Assembly (NCBI RefSeq): GCF_026342015.1
Contig: NZ_JAPENL010000002.1
Span: 439,001-503,000, forward strand
Source of the DNA: Micromonospora lupini
GTDB lineage: Bacteria; Actinomycetota; Actinomycetes; Mycobacteriales; Micromonosporaceae
Length of the DNA: 64,000 nucleotides
Direction of reading: 5' to 3'
Below the pieces are notes generated by a model, which saw only the letters and a program-made list of their open reading frames with translations, made no database searches and was not told the DNA's origin. Made by a program: the position numbers and the translations under genes. This document shows positions 53,786 to 62,975 of this stretch, one piece after another. Position 1 is the stretch's first letter. Each line of letters starts with the position of its first letter.

Positions 53786-55039
53786 ATGACGCAGTCCCCC
53801 GCCGTGCGTACCACCGGCCGGTCCGGTCCGGTCCGCATCGGCGAGCGAGCCGCCCGTACCCTCGTCACCGAGCTGGCCCGGATGAACGACCCGAAGACCG
53901 CCCTGCTGGTCGGCGCGAGCCCGGAGTCCGCGGTCCTGGCCGCGGCGATCGAGGCGTTGCTCCCCGGTGACCAGCTCACCGTGGTGCCTGGCGACTCGTC
54001 CGGCGCCGCCGTGCTCCGCGAGCACGTCACCGCCCAGGGCCGGTGGGTCTCCGACCGGGTACGCGTGGTCGACTCGCTCGCTGACGCCGAGGCCGCCGCC
54101 GTGGTCATCGCCGGCGAGGCGTTCACCGGCACCGCCGAGGAGACCCGGAGCGGCGTCGACGGATTGTCCAAGTACCTGACCGACGGCGGGGTGCTGAGCG
54201 TGGCGACCACCGCCACGCCCGGCCGGACGACAGGCGCGGCCACGGAGCTGGCCCGGCAGGACGCCCTCTACGGCGTCGGCGGGGACCTGGTGCTGCGCAA
54301 CACGCCGCCGGTGCGGGTCTACCGGCTGCGGTTCACTCCGGCCAGCCCGGCCTCGGCCGACCGGCTGGCTCCGGCGTACCGGCCGTCGAGCGTGCCGCTG
54401 ACCAGGGGAATGCACATCGACTCCAACGGGGTGGCCGCGGCGGGCATCACGCTGGGTCTGGCGGCGCTGGCCCGGGTGGCGCGTCCGTCGTCCAAGCTTT
54501 GGCTGCTGCCGGCGTTGGCCGCCGCGCCGGTCGCCGCGTTCTTCCGGGACCCCCAGCGGGACGTGCCGGAGGACCCGAACGCCGTGGTGGCCAGCGCGGA
54601 CGGGAAGGTCCTGTCGGTGCAGCGCCTGCACGACGAGCGTTTCGGCGACGGCGAGTGGCTGCGCGTCGCGGTCTTCCTCTCCGTGCTGGACGTGCACGTC
54701 AACCGGTCTCCGGTCGCCGGCAAGGTGGTGGACTACTTCGTCGCCGACGGCGGCTTCGTCAACGCGATGAAGCCGGACGCCGAGCACAACGTCGCCGCGT
54801 ACACAGTCCTGGACACCAGCCGTGGCACGGTGGTGGTCGCACAGCGGACCGGCCTGATCGCCCGCCGCATCGTGCAGCGCGCGCCGATCGGCGCGCTGCT
54901 GGCCAAGGGGGAGCGCTTCGGGCTCATCCGATTCGGCTCGCGGACCGACGTCTACCTGCCGGCCGAGGCGGCGGACCCGCTGGTGGGACCGGGCGACAAG
55001 GTGATCGGCGGCTCCACGGTCATCGCCCGCTGGCGCTGA
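53786..55039 (+). CDS. psd: Phosphatidylserine decarboxylase with N-terminal methyltransferase-like domain
   Basis: A 417-residue proenzyme. Residues from about 225 on form the decarboxylase: FFRDPQRDVPEDPN, then DVHVNRSPVAGKV and near the end the self-cleavage site GGST at 408-411 (cut before Ser410 to give the pyruvoyl group). It makes phosphatidylethanolamine. Residues 1-190 are extra relative to ordinary bacterial Psd of about 210-290 aa and look like a Rossmann-fold methyltransferase (KTALLVGASPESAVLAAAIE). ATG 53786 is preceded by AGGAG. It is convergent with pssA, the preceding pathway step. Confidence 0.9.
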   Translation: MTQSPAVRTTGRSGPVRIGERAARTLVTELARMNDPKTALLVGASPESAVLAAAIEALLPGDQLTVVPGDSSGAAVLREHVTAQGRWVSDRVRVVDSLADAEAAAVVIAGEAFTGTAEETRSGVDGLSKYLTDGGVLSVATTATPGRTTGAATELARQDALYGVGGDLVLRNTPPVRVYRLRFTPASPASADRLAPAYRPSSVPLTRGMHIDSNGVAAAGITLGLAALARVARPSSKLWLLPALAAAPVAAFFRDPQRDVPEDPNAVVASADGKVLSVQRLHDERFGDGEWLRVAVFLSVLDVHVNRSPVAGKVVDYFVADGGFVNAMKPDAEHNVAAYTVLDTSRGTVVVAQRTGLIARRIVQRAPIGALLAKGERFGLIRFGSRTDVYLPAEAADPLVGPGDKVIGGSTVIARWR

Positions 55040-55052
55040 CATCCAGACGCGA

Positions 55053-55085
55053 AAACGGGGCGCCGCTGTCCGCGGCGCCCCGTTT
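55053..55085. terminator. Bidirectional terminator between psd and pssA
   Basis: A perfect 14-bp stem (55053-55066 with 55072-55085) with T-rich (GTTTCG) flank, between the convergent genes. Confidence 0.8.
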
Positions 55086-55096
55086 CGTGTGTCGGA

Positions 55097-56110
55097 TCAG
55101 GCGGTACGACGCTGGCGCAGCCAGAGCACCGGCCCGCTGACCAGGTAGCCCACCACGATCAGCGCGAACGTGAGCCGGATGTCGACGAGCGCGCCGATCA
55201 CCGGGGCCAGCCAGAGCCACGGCGGCAGCTTCACCAGGCGGGCGAGCTTGGCGTACGGGAAGCTGGACACCATCGCGAAGGCGAGCAGCGCCACCCCGGC
55301 GACAAGCACCAGGCCGGGCACCGGCAGGCCGATCGCCACTGTCACGGCGAGCACGGCCGCGGCCATGGTGGTGGGGACGCCGCAGAAGAAGCGGCCGTCC
55401 TTCGGCGAGACGTTGAAGCGGGCCAGCCGGATCGCCGCACACGCCGCGACCAGGAAGCAGGCCACCGCGGCCGCAGCCGTCGACACCGAGCCGGCGAGCG
55501 AGGCGTAGACCACGACGGGCGCGGCGAGGCCGAACGAGCACATGTCGGCCAACGAGTCCATCTGAGCGCCGAACGGGCTGGCCACGCCGAGCCGGCGAGC
55601 CAACGCGCCGTCGAGGCCGTCGAAGGCGACGCAGGCGATCAGGCAGAGAGCGGCGATGCGCACCTCGCCCTGCATGGCGAGGAAGATGGCCAGCATGCCG
55701 AGCATGAGGCTGGCCAGGGTGCAGGCGTTGACCACGCCGAACTTCATCCGGCGGGCCATCGTGCGCTCACCGGGGAGCAGGGGGATCGACCCGGCGGTGG
55801 CTTCGTCGGCGTACGCCATCGGCGGCAGTGCCGGGCTGACCGGCATGACCGCCTCGATCTCGGCCCGGCTGACGCCGAGCGACGGACGGCCGAGCCGGTC
55901 CAGGCCGTAACGGCGGCGCTGGCGGTCGGCGTACCGGTGCTCGGGAAGTGTCACGTCGGTGGTCCGCAGGTCGCCGTCACGGCGACCCACCCGGACCAGT
56001 AGCACCTGGCGGGCGAACGTGCTGCTGCGGCGCAACGGGCCCGCCCAGCGACGCCCTGCGGGGCGCGGACTGTCAGTCGTACGACGCCGGCGCCATGGGG
56101 CTCTCGGCAC
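55097..56110 (-). CDS. pssA: CDP-diacylglycerol--serine O-phosphatidyltransferase
   Basis: An integral membrane enzyme that makes phosphatidylserine. The CDP-alcohol phosphotransferase motif DGLDGALAR...G...D...D is intact (FDGLDGALARRLGVASPFGA then MDSLADM), with about seven helices. The start is uncertain. GTG 56110 has a strong GGAGGA site five bases upstream and gives 337 residues with an arginine-rich head of about 105 residues; ATG 55846, with GAGG five bases upstream, would give 249 residues, closer to typical lengths. G/C third positions continue high upstream of 55846, which favours the longer form. Confidence 0.88.
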   Translation of the reverse strand: MPRAPWRRRRTTDSPRPAGRRWAGPLRRSSTFARQVLLVRVGRRDGDLRTTDVTLPEHRYADRQRRRYGLDRLGRPSLGVSRAEIEAVMPVSPALPPMAYADEATAGSIPLLPGERTMARRMKFGVVNACTLASLMLGMLAIFLAMQGEVRIAALCLIACVAFDGLDGALARRLGVASPFGAQMDSLADMCSFGLAAPVVVYASLAGSVSTAAAAVACFLVAACAAIRLARFNVSPKDGRFFCGVPTTMAAAVLAVTVAIGLPVPGLVLVAGVALLAFAMVSSFPYAKLARLVKLPPWLWLAPVIGALVDIRLTFALIVVGYLVSGPVLWLRQRRTA

Positions 56111-56383
56111 GTTTCCTCCATCACCGGATCGGCTTGCCGCCGTTTGGGGGCGGGTGTCCGGCTGTCTCGTGCCGGACCTTGCGTGGCCCGGCAGCCGTTT
56201 TGCGGAGTACACCATCGCATAGGGGAACGTGGCTTGGCGATAGCTGCCGGCGGTACTTATATCTGGTGCAAACCGCGCGAACCGCCTTGTTATTCCCATC
56301 CCGGGCTTGATCGCCCGTTTCCTCCACCATTCCCGTCTCTGACTGTACCGGAGGGTCACCATCTCGGCTCGTCGAGCCGGGTG

Positions 56384-57280
56384 CTATCGACCCAGCTGTC
56401 CGATTGCCGAGGCAGCGATGCCGGTCAGCGGCAGGTCAGCGGTCTCGGCGATGGTGAACCAGCCCGCCCGTGCGGTCGAGCCACCGGCGACCTCGGTCAC
56501 CACCGCGTCAGTGGGTACGTCCACAAGCACCCGATAGATCACCCGTACACCGTGCCAGTCCAACGGACGGCCCTCCGGGCCGAGCGCGGCCGGGTTGTGC
56601 AGGTTGTCCACGCCGAGCAGTTCCACGACCCGGCCCACCTGACCACCCTCCTCGACCAGCTCGCGAAGCAGCCCGGTGGTCGGCTGCTCGCCGTGATCGG
56701 TGCCACCGCCGGGCAGGTGCCACGTGCCGGCCCCGGGGTAGCCGTCCGCGATCTGGGTGAGCAGGATCCGCCCGGCCGGGTCGGTGACCAACCCGTACGC
56801 CCCGAAGCGCAACCGGCGATCCGGATGCGACGGCGGAAGTGGCTCGGCGGACGACTGTGCGCCGGTCGGCAGCGGGGTGACAGGCAGTCCGAGCAGCTCG
56901 GCGCTGAACGGCGTCAGCGGCAGCCCGGCCGCCTCCTCGGGGCTGACCCAGCGCGTCTCGACCGCGCCGCCCGCAGCTCCGCGCAGAGCACCGACCGCAC
57001 CGTCGTGGACGGCCAGCTCGAACAGCAACCGGTCGGTGTGCAACGACACGTCGTCCGCGAGGGTGGACACGTCGGCGACGACGGCCCGCAGGCGGCCCAC
57101 CGCCACGGTCAGTCCGGTCAGCCCGGCGACCACGCGGACGACGGCGTGCTCCGGATGCTCGGCGTGCGCGACCACGCCCCCGGGCAGAGACCAGACCTCA
57201 GAACCCCGATCGCGAACGACAAACACCAGCCCGGTGGCCCACAGAGCACCGTAAGCCGCAACCCGCCGCACCAGCACCAT
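56384..57280 (-). CDS. Tandem NUDIX hydrolase, N-terminal box degenerate
   Basis: A 298-residue protein with two NUDIX domains. The C-terminal box fits GX5EX7REUXEEXGU (GGGTDHGEQPTTGLLREL then VEEGG), while the N-terminal one (GGVVAHAEHPEHAVVRVVAG) has lost the acidic residues, so only the second half should hydrolyse nucleoside diphosphate-type substrates. ATG 57280 aligns with the start of the paralogue at 57520-58470; GTG 57307 is possible. The substrate is unknown. Confidence 0.85.
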   Translation of the reverse strand: MVLVRRVAAYGALWATGLVFVVRDRGSEVWSLPGGVVAHAEHPEHAVVRVVAGLTGLTVAVGRLRAVVADVSTLADDVSLHTDRLLFELAVHDGAVGALRGAAGGAVETRWVSPEEAAGLPLTPFSAELLGLPVTPLPTGAQSSAEPLPPSHPDRRLRFGAYGLVTDPAGRILLTQIADGYPGAGTWHLPGGGTDHGEQPTTGLLRELVEEGGQVGRVVELLGVDNLHNPAALGPEGRPLDWHGVRVIYRVLVDVPTDAVVTEVAGGSTARAGWFTIAETADLPLTGIAASAIGQLGR

Positions 57281-57317
57281 CCCCGCCCCGCTCCCCCGCG
57301 CACCCACCCAAGCCAGT

Positions 57318-57373
57318 GATCACGAAGCTATCGCCGCCCATGCTGGCGCGTCCCGACAATAACGTCATGCTCA
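57318..57373. repeat. Decayed palindrome, family B, copy 2
   Basis: GATCACGAAGCTATCGCC (left) and ACAATAACGTCATGCTC (right) match the arms at 27333-27387 with several changes (about 15 of 20 on the right arm), and no longer form a full stem. Confidence 0.45.
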
Positions 57374-57413
57374 AGCCCAGCGGGGCGGGCGAGGACCGGC
57401 CCGGCGCCGGCGA

Positions 57414-57473
57414 GGTGATCAAGAGGTTTGCGTCAGGATCACGGCTTCCGGTGACCCAAACCTCTTGATCACC
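57414..57473. repeat. Dispersed palindrome, family A, copy 2
   Basis: The left arm (57414-57435) is identical to that at 19050-19071; the right arm (57452-57473) differs at one base, giving one mismatch in the 22-bp stem. The 16-base loop differs in sequence. Located between the two NUDIX genes. Confidence 0.75.
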
Positions 57474-57519
57474 CGAGTGGGGGCGGGGGGCGGGGCCCGG
57501 AGGGCCCGGGGGGGTGGGG

Positions 57520-58470
57520 TTAGGTTAGTTGGGCTGCTTGGACTGCTTCTGCGGTTACCTCGGTCAGGCGGTCCGTGCCGAGGGCGCCCAGTTCCTCGCG
57601 GGCGAACCAGCGGGCCTCGCAGGTGGAGCCGCCGACGTCGGTGATCGTGGGCGCGTTCGGCTCGTCGACCACGACCCGGTAGAAGGCGCGTACGCCGTGC
57701 CAGTCGATCGGGTAGCCCTCCGGGCCGAGCGAGGCGGCGTCGCGGTGGCTCGCCACGCCCAGCAGCTCGACGAGGCGGCCGGACTGGCCGGTCTCCTCGA
57801 CCAGTTCCCGGATGAGTGCCGCGCCGGGCTGCTCGCCGTAGTCGGTGCCGCCGCCGGGCAGGTGCCAGCAGCCGGCCCCCGGGTAGCCGTCGGAGATGCG
57901 GGTGAGCAGGACCCGACCGGCCGGGTCGGTGCACACGGCGTACGCGGCGAAGCGCTGCGCCCGGTGCAGCCCGTCGGGGCCGGGCACCGCGTAGAAGGAG
58001 GGGAACTCGGGCACCTCGTCGGGCACCACGTCGGCCGAGGAGGCGGGCAGGCCGAGGGCGCGGGCCGTGAACGAGCGCAGCGGCAACTCGCGGGCCTCGT
58101 CGAGCGTGTACCACCGGGCGAGGTCGGTGGGGCGTTCGCCGACCCGGTCGGCGAGGGTGCCGCCACGCACCGCCACCCGGTAGATCAGCCGGTCGGTGTG
58201 GATGGTGATGCCGCGCTCGGGCAGCGCCCGCATGTCGGCGAGCACGTCGGCCAGGCCGGAGACGGCGACCGAGAGGCCGGTCTCGGCGGCGGTCTCGCGG
58301 ACGACCGTGTGGTTCGGGTCCTCGCCGTGGTCGACCGCCCCGCCGGGCAGCGACCAGGTGCCGGGGGTGCCGGAGCGCTCCGATGCGCGGACCAGCAACA
58401 CTCGGCCGTCTGAATCAGCACAAACTGCGTATGCCGCGATCCTGCGAAGCGGCTCCAGCAAGGTGGTCAC
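57520..58470 (-). CDS. Tandem NUDIX hydrolase
   Basis: A 316-residue protein with two NUDIX domains. The C-terminal box is complete (GGGTDYGEQPGAALIRELVE then ETG). The N-terminal box (GGAVDHGEDPNHTVVRETAA then ETG) keeps most residues but has Ala for one of the two metal-binding glutamates. It is a paralogue of the 56384-57280 protein, clearly from a tandem duplication of a two-domain gene. Start is GTG 58470. The substrate is unknown; housecleaning of nucleotide derivatives is a generic possibility. Confidence 0.88.
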   Translation of the reverse strand: MTTLLEPLRRIAAYAVCADSDGRVLLVRASERSGTPGTWSLPGGAVDHGEDPNHTVVRETAAETGLSVAVSGLADVLADMRALPERGITIHTDRLIYRVAVRGGTLADRVGERPTDLARWYTLDEARELPLRSFTARALGLPASSADVVPDEVPEFPSFYAVPGPDGLHRAQRFAAYAVCTDPAGRVLLTRISDGYPGAGCWHLPGGGTDYGEQPGAALIRELVEETGQSGRLVELLGVASHRDAASLGPEGYPIDWHGVRAFYRVVVDEPNAPTITDVGGSTCEARWFAREELGALGTDRLTEVTAEAVQAAQLT

Positions 58471-58508
58471 GGGACCAAATTCTCCCCGGGCCTGGTTACC
58501 GGAACGGA

Positions 58509-58532
58509 AAAGAGTCGGATTCCTGACTCTTT
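58509..58532. promoter_or_regulatory. Palindrome AAAGAGTC-N8-GACTCTTT
   Basis: A perfect 8-base inverted repeat in the divergent space between the NUDIX gene and the small PspC gene, next to the TCAGGG motif. It could be an operator or a weak terminator. Confidence 0.4.
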
Positions 58533-58540
58533 GCTACCCG

Positions 58541-58567
58541 CTCAGGGATCGGTCAGGGTAAGGATCC
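58541..58567 (+). promoter_or_regulatory. PspC-gene motif, copy 2: direct TCAGGG repeats
   Basis: CTCAGGG-ATC-GGTCAGGGT-AA-GGATCC, with TCAGGG at 58542 and 58553 (11-base period), 47 bases before the PspC start. Matches the element at 50857-50882. Confidence 0.6.
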
Positions 58568-58614
58568 GGGCGGTCACCGAGGGCGGGCCGGGCACCGGCG
58601 CGGACCGTGGAGAC

Positions 58615-58971
58615 ATGACATCCACCGCCGCTCCCCACGCCCCGTACAAGCAGCTCCGGCGACCCACCACCGACCGCATGGTGGCGGGGGTCGCCAGCGG
58701 CCTCGGCCGCTACTTCAACGTCGACCCCACACTGGTCCGCGTGGCCTTCGCGGTCACCGGCCTGCTCACCGGCGGGCTCGCGCTGTTCGCGTACCCCATC
58801 ATGTGGTTCCTGATGCCGGAGGAGCCCACCGGCGCGCCCGCCTGGCCGCACGCGGCGGGCGTCGCGCCGCAGACCACCGCCGGGCCCGCGCCCGGCGGGC
58901 CACAGCCGGGGTACGCGCCGACGCCGCCCTATCCGCCGACGACCCCGCCGCACACGCCGCCGGCCGCGTGA
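58615..58971 (+). CDS. Small PspC-domain protein
   Basis: A 118-residue protein: a PspC domain (KQLRRPTTDRMVAGVASGLG, then YFNVDPTLVRVAFAVTGLL, ending YPIMWFLMPEEP) with one or two helices, then a Pro/Gly-rich tail. PspC domains act as membrane stress sensors. It is probably under the same control as the 50921 gene given the shared upstream motif. It ends seven bases from convergent guaA with no obvious terminator. Confidence 0.88.
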   Translation: MTSTAAPHAPYKQLRRPTTDRMVAGVASGLGRYFNVDPTLVRVAFAVTGLLTGGLALFAYPIMWFLMPEEPTGAPAWPHAAGVAPQTTAGPAPGGPQPGYAPTPPYPPTTPPHTPPAA

Positions 58972-58978
58972 GCCGCTG

Positions 58979-60535
<1,557 letters not shown>

Positions 60536-60543
60536 GTGCGCAA

Positions 60544-60549
60544 AGCCTA
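60544..60549 (-). promoter_or_regulatory. Candidate -10 box TAGGCT of guaA
   Basis: TAGGCT on the minus strand, eight bases before the guaA ATG. Confidence 0.4.
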
Positions 60550-60638
60550 CCGACAGTCACGGCCGCGCCGGGCGCGGGCCGGCCCTCCGGCGTGCCGCGG
60601 CGGCGCCTCCGGGCGCGACGGCCGGCCGGGAGGGGCCC

Positions 60639-60644
60639 TAGCAT
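60639..60644 (+). promoter_or_regulatory. Candidate -10 box TAGCAT of the GNAT gene
   Basis: TAGCAT followed by a leader of about 30 bases with GGAGG six bases before GTG 60681. Confidence 0.35.
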
Positions 60645-60680
60645 CGACGCGGGGCGATGACGACCGGGCGGAGGACGGGT

Positions 60681-61136
60681 GTGACCGAGGTGACCGTACG
60701 ACCCTTCCGAGACACCGACGCCGAGCCGCTGGCGGTGCTCGTCACCAGGTGCCTGCGGGAGGTCAACAGCCGCGACTACCCGGCCGACCTGATCGAGCGG
60801 ATGTGCGCGCACTTCGACGCCGCCCGCTTCCGCGAACTCGCCACCGTCCGGGAGGTGTACGTCGCGGAGCAGGAAGGGCGGGTGGTCGGCACCGTCTCCC
60901 GGGACGGCAACAAGGTCTACACGATGTTCGTCGACCCGGACTGCGCCGGCCGGGGTGTCGGCCGCCTGCTCATGCGCCACATCGAGGGGTTGGCCACCGC
61001 CGACGGCCACGACCACATGGAGACCGGCGCCAGCATCACGGGGCACGGCTTCTACCACCGGTTGGGCTACCACGACGTCCGGATCAGTGAGACCGACTTC
61101 GGGATCAACCACATCCTCCGCAAGCCGCTGAGCTAG
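60681..61136 (+). CDS. GNAT family N-acetyltransferase
   Basis: A 151-residue acetyltransferase with the acetyl-CoA binding signature MFVDPDCAGRGVGRLLMRHI in motif A and a C-terminal GFYHRLGYH segment. The substrate is unknown. GTG 60681 is chosen for its GGAGG site; ATG 60657 is an alternative. Its TAG stop shares the palindrome CTAG with the stop of the convergent oxidoreductase gene, so the two genes overlap by four bases. Confidence 0.85.
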   Translation: MTEVTVRPFRDTDAEPLAVLVTRCLREVNSRDYPADLIERMCAHFDAARFRELATVREVYVAEQEGRVVGTVSRDGNKVYTMFVDPDCAGRGVGRLLMRHIEGLATADGHDHMETGASITGHGFYHRLGYHDVRISETDFGINHILRKPLS

Positions 61137-62830
61137 GGCCGCAGCGCGCCCGGGGCGTCCGCCGGCACCGCCGGGTGCCTCGGGGGTACGGGTGCCAGGC
61201 GACGGTACGGGGAACCGAGCGGCGGGCGGGGGTCGGCCTCACCCCGGTTGGGCCAGAGGGACATCGCCCGTTCCGCCTGTGCGGTGATCGTCAACGACGG
61301 GTTCACGCCCAGGTTCGCCGACACCGCCGCGCCGTCGACCACGTGCAGCCCCGGGTGGCCGTACACCCGGTGCCAGGGGTCGATGACCCCGTCGGCGTCG
61401 GTGGCGCCGATCACCGCCCCGCCCAGGATGTGCGCGGTGATCGGGATGTCGAACGGTTCGGTGAGCGAGCCGCCAGGCGTACCGCCGATCTCCTCGGCGA
61501 GCAGCCGCGTGGCGGTGTTGCCGGCCGGAATCCAGGTCGGGCTCGGCGTGCCGTGGCCCGGCCCGGTGACCAGCCGACGGCCGAACGCGCCACGTCGCCA
61601 GCGGGTGGTCAGCGAGTTGTCCACCGACTGCATCACCAGGGCGATGACGGTCCGCTCCGACCAGCCGCGCACGGACAGCATCCGGGCGGCCAGCCCCGGC
61701 TGTCGCACGATGCTGCCCAGCCAGCGCCGGACGCGGTGCGGACCGCCGTCGACGAGCAACGACTGGAGCAGCCCCATGGCGTTGGAGCCGCGCCCGTAGC
61801 GGACCGGTTCGATGTGGGTCTGCGGGTCGGGGTGGAACGAGCTGGTGATCGCCACCCCCTCGGTGAAGTCCAGCCGCTCGGACCGTGCCCGCCGGCGGTC
61901 CACCGACGCGCCCAGGATCGCCTCCGAGTTGGTCCGGGTCAGCTCGCCGAGGCGGGGTGAGAGCCGCGGCAGGGTGCCGTCGGTCTTCATGCCGTGCAGC
62001 AGCCGTTGGGTGCCGAGCGCGCCGGCGGCGAAGACCACCTGGTCGGCGCGGATCACCTGCCGTCGCCTGCGCAGCCAGGCGCCGGTGCGCTCGGTGTGCA
62101 CCTCGTACCCGCCGTCGGCGGCTGGGCGGACGGCCGTCACAGTGGTCAGCGGGTGCACTGTGACGCCCAGCCGCTCGGCGAGCCACAGGTAGTTCTTGAC
62201 AAGCGTGTTCTTGGCCCCGTGCCGGCAGCCGGTCATGCACGAGCCGCAGTGCAGGCAGCCGGTGCGTTCCGGGCCCACGCCACCGAAGTACGGGTCGGCG
62301 ACGCGCTGGCCGGGGCGGCCGATGTGCACGCCGACGGGGGTGGCGTGGAAGGTGTGGCCGACCCCCATCCGGTCGGCCACCGCCCGCATGGCGCGGTCCG
62401 CGCCGGTGTCCATCGGGTACGTGGTGACGCCGAGCATCCGCTTCGCCTGGTCGAAGTGGCGGGCCAACTCGTCGTGCCAGTCGGTGATGTCGCGCCACTG
62501 CGGGTCGGTGTAGAACGCCGGCAGCGGCTCGTAGAGGGTGTTCGCGTAGACGAGCGAGCCACCGCCCACCCCGGCTCCGGAGAGGACGAGCACGCCGCCG
62601 CCGGATCGCCTGTCGGCGGGGCGGAGCACTGTGAGCCGCTGGATGCCGTAGCAGCCCAGTTTCGGCGCCCACAGGAACCGGCGGGCCCGCCAGGACGTCT
62701 GCGGGAACTCGTCGTCGGCGAAACGGCGGCCGGCCTCCAGGACGCCTACCGAGTATCCCTTCTCGGCCAGGCGCAGCGCGGTGACGCTGCCGCCGAAGCC
62801 GGACCCGATGACGACCACGTCGTACCGCAT
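61133..62830 (-). CDS. choD: GMC-type FAD oxidoreductase, ChoD-like
   Basis: A 565-residue flavoprotein. The dinucleotide-binding start is VVVIGSGFGGSVTALRLAEKG; LSGAGVGGGSLVYANTLYEP is the second FAD motif; a Cys-rich GCLHCGSCMTGCRHGAKNTL is characteristic of the ChoD (putative cholesterol oxidase) branch; the C-terminus has VDGAAVSANLGVNPSLTI. In M. tuberculosis choD lies near guaB genes. Whether it oxidises sterols here is not shown, and another alcohol could be the substrate. Confidence 0.85.
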   Translation of the reverse strand: MRYDVVVIGSGFGGSVTALRLAEKGYSVGVLEAGRRFADDEFPQTSWRARRFLWAPKLGCYGIQRLTVLRPADRRSGGGVLVLSGAGVGGGSLVYANTLYEPLPAFYTDPQWRDITDWHDELARHFDQAKRMLGVTTYPMDTGADRAMRAVADRMGVGHTFHATPVGVHIGRPGQRVADPYFGGVGPERTGCLHCGSCMTGCRHGAKNTLVKNYLWLAERLGVTVHPLTTVTAVRPAADGGYEVHTERTGAWLRRRRQVIRADQVVFAAGALGTQRLLHGMKTDGTLPRLSPRLGELTRTNSEAILGASVDRRRARSERLDFTEGVAITSSFHPDPQTHIEPVRYGRGSNAMGLLQSLLVDGGPHRVRRWLGSIVRQPGLAARMLSVRGWSERTVIALVMQSVDNSLTTRWRRGAFGRRLVTGPGHGTPSPTWIPAGNTATRLLAEEIGGTPGGSLTEPFDIPITAHILGGAVIGATDADGVIDPWHRVYGHPGLHVVDGAAVSANLGVNPSLTITAQAERAMSLWPNRGEADPRPPLGSPYRRLAPVPPRHPAVPADAPGALRP

Positions 62831-62975
62831 GGACGCATCATTACTCGTGAGTAGCGCTCGCGCCAGCGGCAGTTTTCGCGCGATCATGCACCGGCCGTCC
62901 GACCCGGCGCCTCCCGGCCGCAACCTGGGGCACCCGTCGGAGCGTTGTGCCGAATACGGGTGGAAGGAAACCACG

